Source of the DNA: Uranotaenia lowii
Taxonomy: Eukaryota > Arthropoda > Insecta > Diptera > Culicidae
Direction of reading: 5' to 3'
NCBI RefSeq assembly: GCF_029784155.1
Contig: NC_073693.1
Location: 140,481,988-140,545,987 of the forward strand
DNA: 64,000 bases
How positions within the stretch are numbered: position 1 is the first letter of the stretch; the number at the start of each line of letters is the position of its first letter. The notes under the pieces were generated by a model. The model ran no database searches, had not been told where the DNA came from, and saw only the letters and a program-made list of their open reading frames with translations. The position numbers and the translations under genes are program-made. Positions 1 to 9,400 of this stretch are shown piece by piece.

Positions 1-479
1 TTTTCATGTAAAAGTCGTGTAAAATTACAACAAATTGACCCGAATAAGAAAACGCATGGTTTTTTTCAGGGCTGCTTTATAATATACAACACATTTGTTC
101 GAATTTTACACGAAATGAAAAATTTATATGAAATGTAAAGCTCAGAATTTTTAAACATAAACACATAAACAAGCGTTTATGTGAAGTTGATTTGGCTGTA
201 AAAAATTTCATTATTGATAATCTCTATAATAATTAAAAAAAAAAAGTTTTGGCTATTTATTGAAGTCTACTTTATAGATCAATAGTTAAAAAACGAACAC
301 ACACATATAGGATCTCAGTGAAACTTCATGTTTCATTGAAGAGATCTAATTTTACTTAATTCTAAAGCGTGCATCTTACAAATGCTGAAATCACAAGCCC
401 ACAGAAAGAGTATGAATATGACCAGGATTTGATCTCATGACCTCTGGCTTAAAGACTTGAACGCTATCCTCTAAAGTGG
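1..479. other. Intergenic, AT-rich; tRNA-like (SINE-head) remnant near its end
   Basis: No ORF is supported here. On the minus strand about 415-478 resembles a tRNA-derived SINE head: a B-box-like stretch (GATCAAATCC) preceded by a degenerate A-box region. Around 310-345 is a small imperfect hairpin. The tRNA-like stretch directly abuts the mariner remnant, so one may have inserted into the other. Cloverleaf pairing is not convincing, so this is not called as a tRNA gene. Confidence 0.35.
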
Positions 480-866
480 TACGCCGCCAACAACATGCAG
501 GTGGTTCCCAAGGACAAGAACCCTCCCAACACGCCAGAGCTCCGCCCAATTAAGAAAATTCTTGGGCTATTGTCAATCGGAACCTAAAGAAGATAAAAAA
601 AACTGCTAAGGACGAGCAGCAGTTCAAGGCAAACTGGCTTTATGCGGCGAAGAAGGTGGACAAGGTGTCTGTACAAAATCTGATGACAGGGGTTAAGCGT
701 AAGGCCCGGCAATTCGGCTTTGGAAAAGCGGAAGCCTAATTGAATATTTTTCCTGAATTTTATACTAATTAAACTTGGAATAGAAATTTAATTTGATTTT
801 TTAAATAAACGATTTCACCGATTTACACGCGTTTTCCCTTGACCAAATTTTGACCGTATCACCCTT
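480..866 (+). pseudogene. Tc1/mariner (DD37E-type) transposase, C-terminal fragment with 3' TIR
   Basis: Reading frames here give the end of a mariner transposase: a conserved block ending NTPELRPI followed, after small indels, by a lysine-rich tail with NWLYAAKKVDKVSVQNLM and a stop at about 737-739. The catalytic glutamate expected after LRPI is changed to lysine and the frame is broken just downstream, so the fragment is dead. About 125 bases of AT-rich 3' UTR follow. The end at 866 (ACCCTT) is followed by TA at 867-868, the target dinucleotide of this superfamily. The 5' part (DNA-binding domain and first two catalytic Asp residues) is missing. The same superfamily recurs at 14116 and 44093. 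Confidence 0.8.
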
Positions 867-1800
867 TAGTTAGTTCTTTAATGTTACAAATGTTAGACAA
901 GGCCTCCCATTTTTGTTCAGGAAACATTGATTTCTAAGATGAACAAACAAGATGTCTTTTTGATTCGGGTAGAAGAGAAAAGCAGAAGAAGGAGGTGTTT
1001 GATTTATTTTATAGAAAAAATCGCTAGTCAGAAAGCAGGAAGCGGAAAGGTGCAATTAATCTATTTTTGAAGTTGATTTTTTTGGTCTAAAATAGTTTCA
1101 ATGGGTTTAGATACACCCACTTGGACCATTTGCTGCAGCTGGCGTAGTTGAATCCCCGGGGACCAATCCGGAAAATGAAGACACAAAAGCAAGGAAGACG
1201 CCCTCAAATCAGTTATATCACGTAATTTTTTTTGACATTCTACGAATATTCGAAGACTTTTAACAAAAAAAAATTAATTCCTTGAATAGCCATAGTGGCT
1301 ATTTCCACTTTCATCAGGAAGAGTCGAAATTGTCATTCCGACTATAAACCACTTTTTCTGGCTGCGCAAAATGGGTCCCTAAGAACTTCGCGCAGGAAAC
1401 AGTAGCAGCATAAGTTATAACAAAAATATTGCTGAAGTTACTATTTATTTACAATATGTCATTGATAATAAAATCAATGTAAATATATTTTAGAAAAATG
1501 AAAATTAAATTGTGTATTTTATTAAACTGAAATAATAATGGATTTTGCTGCTCAAATTCATGTTCAAATTATTTTTATTCAACGATTTTCTACATTCAGG
1601 AAGAACAGCTGTACGGTTAATACAGTAATCCGTTTTTTATTTCAAGCATCGCTATTTTAGCTATCTATCCTTTTGCCGCAACGGATAATTTTCTGGTTGG
1701 CTTTATCAAATTTACGGGTCAGAATCGAACGACCATTTATAAATTCTTGTAGCCGCGTTTTAAAACTGTATAACAAAAGATTTTAATGCTTGAATGAACA
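867..1800. other. Intergenic, no gene seen
   Basis: AT-rich sequence with only short accidental ORFs. A small near-perfect hairpin (AATAGCCA/TGGCTATT) lies near 1285-1303. No recognisable repeat or coding homology. Confidence 0.5.
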
Positions 1801-1910
1801 TATTAACTTGATGAAACTTTCCCTCGAATTTTTCTCAATTTTACCAATAATTTGTATGGTGGCCCCTCTTACTATGTTTAGGAGAGTCTTCAAATTGGGA
1901 AAAGTTCAAA

Positions 1911-2900
1911 ATGGCGAGCGTGAACGTTCAATCGTGCGTCAAGTGCAAGAAAAATATTAATTCTAGAAATGGAAAACCACTGCAGTGCGATGGAAAGTGC
2001 AAACAATGGTTCCACAAGGCATGTGCATCTGTCTCCGATGCTGATTATCAGGAAATACTCACAGTTCCGGATAAATTTTGGCTTTGTGCTCCATGCAAAG
2101 AAAGCCGAAACAAAAGCAGAAGGAGTACGCTGAACATGGTGGAATGTTCTTTGTCTACACCGATATCAACCTGCAAGTCTGCTGTAGTATCATCTAATCT
2201 GGAGGCCACAATCGATCGTATCGAGTCAAAGCTAGACCGGCTGATAAGCTGGCAGCAGGAAGTCGTTGCGGAAGTAAGAGGAATCCAAAATACCCTTGAA
2301 GAGCTACGTACAACAACAGAAACCCTTATGGATGAACAACAGCAGCTTCATGACAGCAACGCGTTGTTGCAAAAACAATTGGAAAAAAATGAAATTGAAA
2401 TTGATAGGCTGAAACAGGACAAATTTCGAAAATCCTTTGAAATATCGAATGTTCCGGCCCAGGAAGGGGAAAACTTGCTTGACATAGCAACCAAAATATG
2501 TCAGGCAATGGACGTCCCGTTGGAAGCTGATGAGGTACAGGAAATCTTGAGGGCACCTAGTAATCTGTCTTTCAAGTCTAAAATTCCCCCCTCAATACAG
2601 CTTAGATTGAAGTGCAAGGAAAAAAGAGACGAGATTTTAGCTAAAAGAAGAGAAAAGAAAAATTTAACCACTGCGATATTGAACATGGCAACCGAAAACT
2701 CGCAAAATACTAACATCTACATCAACGAGGTGTTAACTAAGCGCAATCGGTACTTGTTCAAACTAGCAAGAGATCTGAAACACAAAGGCAAAATAAAATT
2801 TGCTTGGTTTAAAGAAGGCAGACTTCTAGTTAGGAAAATAGAGAAGGGCAAAGTACACGAAATATCATCCGCAGTAGCACTAAATGAATTCGCTCAATGA
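1911..2900 (+). CDS. Non-LTR retrotransposon ORF1 protein (PHD finger, coiled coil, RNA-binding region)
   Basis: An intact 329-residue ORF starting at ATG 1911. Residues 9-62 form a C4HC3 PHD-type zinc finger: C9, C12, C26, C30, H35, C38, C59, C62. Residues about 100-170 are predicted coiled coil (heptad-like, rich in E, L and Q), a likely trimerisation segment. From about 170 (FEISNVPAQEGENLLDIATK) it resembles the RRM-like and C-terminal part of LINE ORF1 proteins that bind element RNA. The stop overlaps the ORF2 start by 17 nt, suggesting ORF2 translation by termination-reinitiation. ORF1 is free of stops while ORF2 is broken, so this copy is not very old. Confidence 0.88.
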   Translation: MASVNVQSCVKCKKNINSRNGKPLQCDGKCKQWFHKACASVSDADYQEILTVPDKFWLCAPCKESRNKSRRSTLNMVECSLSTPISTCKSAVVSSNLEATIDRIESKLDRLISWQQEVVAEVRGIQNTLEELRTTTETLMDEQQQLHDSNALLQKQLEKNEIEIDRLKQDKFRKSFEISNVPAQEGENLLDIATKICQAMDVPLEADEVQEILRAPSNLSFKSKIPPSIQLRLKCKEKRDEILAKRREKKNLTTAILNMATENSQNTNIYINEVLTKRNRYLFKLARDLKHKGKIKFAWFKEGRLLVRKIEKGKVHEISSAVALNEFAQ

Positions 2901-4430
2901 TCCTAACTTCCATCTGCCATTTACACCAAGTACCAGATCAATCTCTTCAATAGCTAATTTAAAGTTTAAAAACAACAAAAGTTTGAAGGCATTCTACTTC
3001 AACGCTAGAAGCCTTAATGAAAAACTTACCGAGCTTGAGTTCCTTTTGGATGAAACAAAATCTAAAATTGACATTCTGCTTATCTCCGAAACATGGACAA
3101 AAAAAGGTATGGAAACCGACTCAACACTACACAACTACAACTGCTATTTTGCCTCAAGGTCAAACCGCAGAGGCGGTGGTTCTGCGCTTTTTGTCCATAA
3201 AGATTTCTCCAGCACTCTTCTATATTCGGCATGTGATGAGCACAACCGCATTGTCGCAGTGGAAATCAATGATCCCGAAAAAACAACACTCGTCAGCATA
3301 TATCGTCCACCAGAAACTTTATCACTTCGAATAGATAGTTTCCTACAGCTATTGGAAACTTTCTTCACGAAATGTCACTCCAAAACCGTTATTATGGTTG
3401 GCGATTTCAATTTTGACATGCGCACATCAAACACCAACGTAGACAGATACAAGAATGCTGTACACTCCAATGGATTCTATTTCTGCAACCAACAACCTAC
3501 CCGATACGAAGCCTGTTTAGACCACGTCCTCTCGAATAGAACTGACCTTGTTTTCACCATTCAGCAGCTGCAATACAATCTGTTTGACCACGATGCACTT
3601 TTTATCGAGGTTGACCAAATTATTACTCGACCAAGAGTGACCGGTGAGTTCTATACGAGAGTCAACGAAGTTCATCTGCGAGAATACCTCTCCAACAACC
3701 CAATCGACACAAGTTCCTACCTGGATGCTGAGTCCATCTACAACTGTTTTCTCTCGCAGCTCAAAGTTGGTGTGGAGCGTTCCTCTAAAAAAGTGAAATT
3801 CACCCGAAGCAAAACCAGAAACTCAAAACCGTGGATCGATAGTGAGATGATCGATTGCATTCGCTGCAAAAACTACTGGTACTCCAAACGTCGTCGTAAC
3901 CCTACCGACGATTTTCTCCGGGACATGTATGTGTCTTGGTCCAACCGAGTCACCAAAATGAAAAGAACAAAAAAGAAAGCTTATTTTGCTGGTAAATTCT
4001 CACAAGCTGGGAATGATCTCACCAAAACGTGGAACGTGATAAAGGAGATACTAGGAACAAAAAATAAACAAACTCAACAGTTGACTTCTGCTCTTAGTAC
4101 ACATTCCGACAAACAACAACTACTGGATGATATCAATAATTTTTTTGTTTCTGCTTGTGAGGATTTAGCGAACAGCATACCGTATACAGCTGTTCCACCC
4201 ATCGATCTGCAAACAAACTGTATTTTTGCTATCCGACCAGTTACTATCGACGAGCTACGAAAGACGTTGTACGCAATGAAAAACTCAAACTCATCAGGAT
4301 ACGACGGAATCCCATCACGTATGTTAAAATCTTGTTCTTCTCAACTACTTAACGGCATGGTTCATGTTGTTAACAGCTCAATTGTACAAAACTGTGTCCC
4401 CAATTCTATGAAAATATCTAAAGTAGTAGC
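2884..4430 (+). pseudogene. Non-LTR ORF2, 5' part: APE endonuclease and start of reverse transcriptase
   Basis: Starts at ATG 2884 inside the end of ORF1. Residues about 35-245 are an APE-type endonuclease: FYFNARSL, LISETW (catalytic Glu), VGDFNFD (Asp/Asn pair), LDHVLSN and FDHDA near the end. After a linker, the RT begins near residue 455 with SSGYDGIPSRMLK. The frame is open up to 4430, where the BEL/Pao 5' LTR begins, so the protein is disrupted by insertion. The reading frame resumes exactly, after the 5-bp target duplication, at 12128. The activity lost is target-primed reverse transcription by this copy. Confidence 0.88.
4426..4430. repeat. Target site duplication of BEL/Pao element, left copy (GTAGC)
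   Basis: GTAGC directly precedes the 5' LTR (TGTTGG...) and recurs at 12128-12132 directly after the 3' LTR (...CCAACA). A 5-bp duplication is usual for BEL/Pao integrases. Removing the element and one GTAGC restores the LINE RT reading frame. Confidence 0.95.
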
Positions 4431-4940
4431 TGTTGGAGAGCGAAGTGGACATATCACCCCGAGGTTCCCATACCACATCTCACATCCGTGAGATATCAAC
4501 CGATAGCCGCGACGACTGATAAAGCGAAGAATGATAACAACGGAACTGATAAGAGAGCGGAATAATAGCGATCATCTCAACTGGACCCGACGACCTATGA
4601 CGTCATCTACGTCGATCAACAGCCAGGCCATCGGGATGCTGGTAGTCAACAGAGGAGATGATCAACTAGTTGCGATTGGGCCATCTCCAATATCGGATGT
4701 AGTTTAGGATCTATGTTGAATGTTTAGATAGTAGTTTTGTAATAAATTAAGTCATTAAACGTGTGTTAAGTTTATAAATCGGTGTGACTTATTTTAAAAA
4801 CCAACTCCGAACATTCTGTGGCTGATTCTAAGTGCTGTACAGTGCACAAACCCACTGCTCAAAATCTCCACTCGGTCGATGTTGGTGCCTGCCCCCGAAC
4901 CTGAGCTATCGAACCATCCCAAGGATTCAGGTACCCAACA
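4431..4940 (+). repeat. BEL/Pao 5' LTR (510 bp)
   Basis: Starts TGTTGGAGAGCG and ends GTACCCAACA. It matches the 3' LTR closely over its first ~260 and last ~185 bases. Between about 4692 and 4752 it carries an unrelated, shorter block. It contains an AATAAA polyadenylation signal near 4740 and a TATAAAT near 4771, either of which could serve LTR transcription functions. Confidence 0.95.
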
Positions 4941-4943
4941 TTT

Positions 4944-4961
4944 TGGTCCTTCGAGCCGGAT
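4944..4961 (+). promoter_or_regulatory. Primer binding site, complementary to tRNA-Tyr 3' end
   Basis: TGGTCCTTCGAGCCGGAT lies three bases after the 5' LTR. Its complement is the 3' end of a tRNA including CCA. The acceptor strand TCGAAGG pairs with CCTTCGA, which I recognise as the insect tRNA-Tyr acceptor stem. This would prime minus-strand synthesis. Confidence 0.8.
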
Positions 4962-6171
4962 GAGGACCTGACACGGCTCAGGAACATCCGGAATCGCCAC
5001 CAGATCCATCCTACGTCCCGGTAAATTCAAAAGCGCACAGGGCGCTTTTCATCAACGGTTACAATACCCTATCGCCATTGCACCTGCTGCACGGCGGTAT
5101 TGTTCATCACTCTCGACGCCATCGCACTGCTGATTTGGCGTCGCATCATCTCCGTCTGGGCGCCATTCTACTTGAGCGGCGCTATTGTAAACAATTTTCG
5201 TCGCCATAGCAACTCCGAGTTGGCGTCGCATCATCCACGCGTTGGCGCCATCGCAACTGAAGGTGCTATTGTGAAGCCATCACACTGCTGATTGGGTGCT
5301 TCATCATCATCGAGAATTGGAACAATTCTTCATCGGTCGGTTGGAATCTGGTTTTGGATTTTCGATCTGGATACTGAACCTGCGGATTCACCTGTTTTGT
5401 AAGGTAATTAAATTATTACACAAGTTCAGTATATGTCCAGTCGAAGCCAACAAGAACGATTCTAACTCCCTATTTCGACATCTCATCCTGCCTTTCGTGC
5501 TACTGGAGCACAATCATCATCAACGATCAACTATCCGAAAAACGAGTGACGGTGCCCACCACTGTTCTTCGAAGACTGACTGCACTAGGGTGCACTATTT
5601 TTGAGGAAATCCGCTGATGTGCTGAGACGAAGAGGAGGCGCCATTAAAGGTTTCTCAGGTGAGTGATAAATTAATCACTACACTTAGTATATGTCACCGA
5701 AGCTTGCAGAATATACACAAAATTAAATTAAAATTAAAACCTCTTCGAATCACTACACACCGCATCCCTGTGTTGCCTGCTGAGGCAACTCTTTCTGGCT
5801 GAAGTCTTCATTGCTTTCTGGAAGTTGGTCGCAATAAATAGTCTTCTAGGTAAGCTTTGCAGTATATGCCCAGTCGAAGCTTTATTAGTTTGGTACTACA
5901 TGGTCATCCCCCCTTCCTACAACCCTCGCCACACATTCTGCCTGAGTTTGAGTCGACGATTGCTAAGGACGATCCACGCTGATTTTTTGAGACAGTACGT
6001 TGTTTTGCGCCGTTAATAGTTTCGTAGGTAAGCTGCACAGTATATGTCAGCCGAAGTTGAATATTCTGGAGACTACATCATTCCTTTCACCATTTCCCGA
6101 AATTTCTACGAGCGGAACCGAACGTCGTGCCAATTAATCAGCGAGTAAAATCGTCGACACAGCGAACAACA
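4962..6171 (+). other. BEL/Pao 5' leader with degenerate internal repeats
   Basis: About 1.2 kb of non-coding leader. The first third contains a repeated TTGGCGTCGCATCATC at 5135 and 5220. The remainder has four related modules centred on AGTATATG at about 5428, 5686, 5861 and 6040, each followed by CGAAG. Each is preceded by a stretch resembling a 5' splice donor (AGGTAATT, AGGTGAGT, AGGTAAGC, AGGTAAGC). Spacing is about 258, 175 and 179 nt. The modules may be an ancestral tandem duplication with a packaging or splicing role; no function is shown. Confidence 0.7.
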
Positions 6172-6441
6172 ATGCCTGCTGCATCGAAGAAGGTTGCCCC
6201 AGTTCCTCTCGAGGTGCTCACTACTAAATATAATGTTATTCGATGCAATTTTAACGATATATGGAGATTTGTGGAGAAGTTTAACGAGGATTGTTCGGCC
6301 AGCTCAATCGAAGTTCGTCTCGAAAAACTTGATGGTTTGTGGGAGAGTTTTAATGAGACTATAATTTCTATAATTTCTCACGAGGAGTACTGCGCGCAAG
6401 ACGATGCGTACGAAAACGAAAAGGCTCGAATTCAGCGATAA
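6172..6441 (+). pseudogene. BEL/Pao gag N-terminus, frameshifted before the main ORF
   Basis: From ATG 6172 (MPAASKKVAPVPLEV) this frame encodes the N-terminal helix-rich segment seen upstream of the DUF1759 gag domain in BEL polyproteins. It ends at a stop at 6439-6441. The next frame, open from at least 6404, continues the expected protein (RLEFSDKFYHAKSF). The join lies in or next to a run of four A residues at 6419-6422, so a single-base slip explains the break. It is either a mutation or sequencing indel, or a +1 recoding site; most family members have one continuous ORF, so I favour an indel. Confidence 0.8.
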
Positions 6442-9400
6442 ATTCTACCACGCCAAATCTTTTCTCATGGAGAAGATGAAGATGAAGCAGGAACTATCTG
6501 GTCATGACCAATCTGCTCGTGCAAACGAAACGGTTGCTCATCATTCGCTAGACCATGTGCGCCTACCGCAAATCAAACTCCAAACTTTTAACAGGGATAT
6601 CGATGAGTGGCTCAGCTTTCGAGACCTTTTCACGTCACTCATCCATTGGAAAACGGACCTTCCCGAAGTGGAAAAGTTCCACTACCTCAAAGGCTGCCTC
6701 CAAGGGGAACCCAAAAATTTAATTGACTCTCTTCAAATCACCAGAGCCAATTATCAAATCGCTTGGGATACACTATTGCGCAGATACAACAACAACAAAC
6801 ATCTGAAGAAACGCCAGGTTTTATCGCTTTTCAATCTGCCAACCCTCAATAAGGAAAACGCTTCGGAACTACATTCGCTTTTCGAATCCTTTGAACGCAT
6901 AATCCAAACTTTGGACCAAATCGTTCAACCGACCGAGTACAAAGATCTTCTGCTTGTTAATCTACTTACTTCGCGACTCGATCCAGTCACGAGGCGTGGT
7001 TGGGAGGAGCAATCGTCATCAAACGAACAGGACACAATTAAGGAGTTATTGGAATTCCTTCAACGTCGCATCAGGGTGCTAGAGGCACTACCCACCAAAC
7101 AAGCTGAGCCAAGGGGACCTCAGCTGGTCAACAATCCATCGCGACCAAGATTGCTGCCAAGAATTAGTCAAAACGCCGTCCAATTCTCGGGGAAGCAATG
7201 TGTTGCATGCAAAGAACATCATCCACTTTACACGTGCTCGACTTTCCAAAGGCTTAAGGTAGCAGATAGGGAAGCTTTGATTCGCTCACACGCGATATGC
7301 AGGAACTGTTTCCGGTCAGGTCATCAGGTGAAGGATTGTCAATCCAAATTCTCATGTCGTTATTGCAAGGCTCGGCATCATTCGATGGTCTGTTTTAAAT
7401 CCGACGGTGAGGCAAGGCAGACGTCACGGGAACAACCAAGGAGGCGAGAGGAAGCGGAAGGATTACACTTTACCCAAAATCAGACAGCCAACTTGGCGGC
7501 TTCTGATTCTACGGCAAACACTGCATCGCAACGGTTTTCATCACAGGTTCTATTGGCTACGGCGGTAATCCTACTCCAAGACGACGAGGGCAATCAATTT
7601 CCGGCACGCGCACTCTTAGACTCTGGTTCTGAGAGCAACTTCCTCTCCGAACGAATGAATCAACTGCTTCAGGTTCCGCGACAAAAGGTGGAGATCTCTA
7701 TTCTGGGAATAGGGCAAACAGGCACGAGAGTAAGGCAGAAGGTCAACGCTATCGTTCGATCCCGAACAACCGATTTCAAACGCACCATGAGCTTCCTAGT
7801 TCTACCCAAGGTTACCGTCAATCTTCCCACGGCCAACGTCAACACACAAGGATGGAATTTCCCAGAAGGCATACAGCTGGCAGACCCTACATTTTGTTTC
7901 TCGTCTAGCGTCGATGTGGTCCTTGGAATAGAGGCATTTTTCGATTTCTTCTCAACGAGTCGAAAACTATCATTAGGCGACAACTTACCATCACTAAACG
8001 AGTCGGTCTTCGGATGGGTAATCAGCGGTGGTAATTCAAATCCAAGTCAGCCTCTACGCATCAACTGCAACGTGTCGACTACTGAGAACTTAGACGCTTT
8101 GATTTCTCGCTTTTGGTCCAGCGAAGAAATTGAATTTACCAACAACTACTCACCTGAAGAATCACGTTGCGAGGAAATGTTCTGCAAAACCATCGTACGA
8201 GAACCAGGCGGTCGCTACTGTGTCGGCTTACCCAAGGATGAATCAAAACTGAAAACCCTAGGTGAATCAAGAGAAATCGCTCTGAGGCGCCTCTACGCAA
8301 CCGAACGTCGATTGGCACGCGACGAGGAACTACGCAAGCAGTACGCCATGTTCATGCGCGAGTACGAGGAAATGGGCCACATGAAGAAGGTTGAACCCCA
8401 GGCTGCAGTCAAAAGATGTTACCTACCTCACCATCCGGTGATCAAATCATCCAGCACCACGACCAAACTGAGAGTAGTGTTCGACGCTTCCTGTAAGACG
8501 GCTTCCGGTATCTCTCTTAACGACACCCTTCTTGTTGGGCCGGTCGTACAGCAGGATTTACGCTCCATCATTCTACGTTCGCGTACCAGACAGTTCATGT
8601 TGGTTTCGGACATTGAGAAAATGTTCCGTCAGATAAATATACTCTCGGAGGACAAACCTCTTCAGTCAATTCTTTGGAGAGAATCGCCACTAGAAGAAGT
8701 TTCTACCTACGAGCTAAACACCGTAACATATGGCACGAAACCAGCACCATTCCTGGCCACGCGTACCCTTCAGCAGCTAGCGGAAGATGAGCAGCATACT
8801 TACCCATTGGCAGCTAAGGCTCTCAGAGAGGACACATATATGGACGATGTAATCAGCGGGGCGGACACGGTGGAGGAGGCAACGATACTCAGGAAGCAAC
8901 TGGTGGATCTCACAGCCTGTGGCGGATTTCGGTTACGCAAGCACGCCTCGAACTGCTTAGAAGCGCTGGTTGGACTTTCGGATGATGATTTGGCAATTCG
9001 AATTGAAAGGGGCATCATTCTTGATCCGGATCCATCGGTCAACACACTGGGATTAACTTGGTTGCCCATTACTGATGAGCTCCGTTTCCGCTTCGAAATT
9101 CCTACTATTGAATCGATCGACATACTTACCAAAAGGCGCGTGTTATCAATTATCGCTACCCTCTTCGACCCTCTTGGTCTGATAGGAGCAACAATCGTCA
9201 AGGCTAAAATTTTTATGCAACTATTATGGACTCTAAAAAACAATCAAGACGAATGCTTGGGCTGGGACGAGCCCCTACCATCGACGGTGGGTGAGGAATG
9301 GAAAGGGTTTCATTCACAACTTCCTCTCCTCAATCAACTGCGGATCAATCGATGCATCATAATTCCTAACGCGGTGAATGTGGAAATTCACTGCTTCTCC

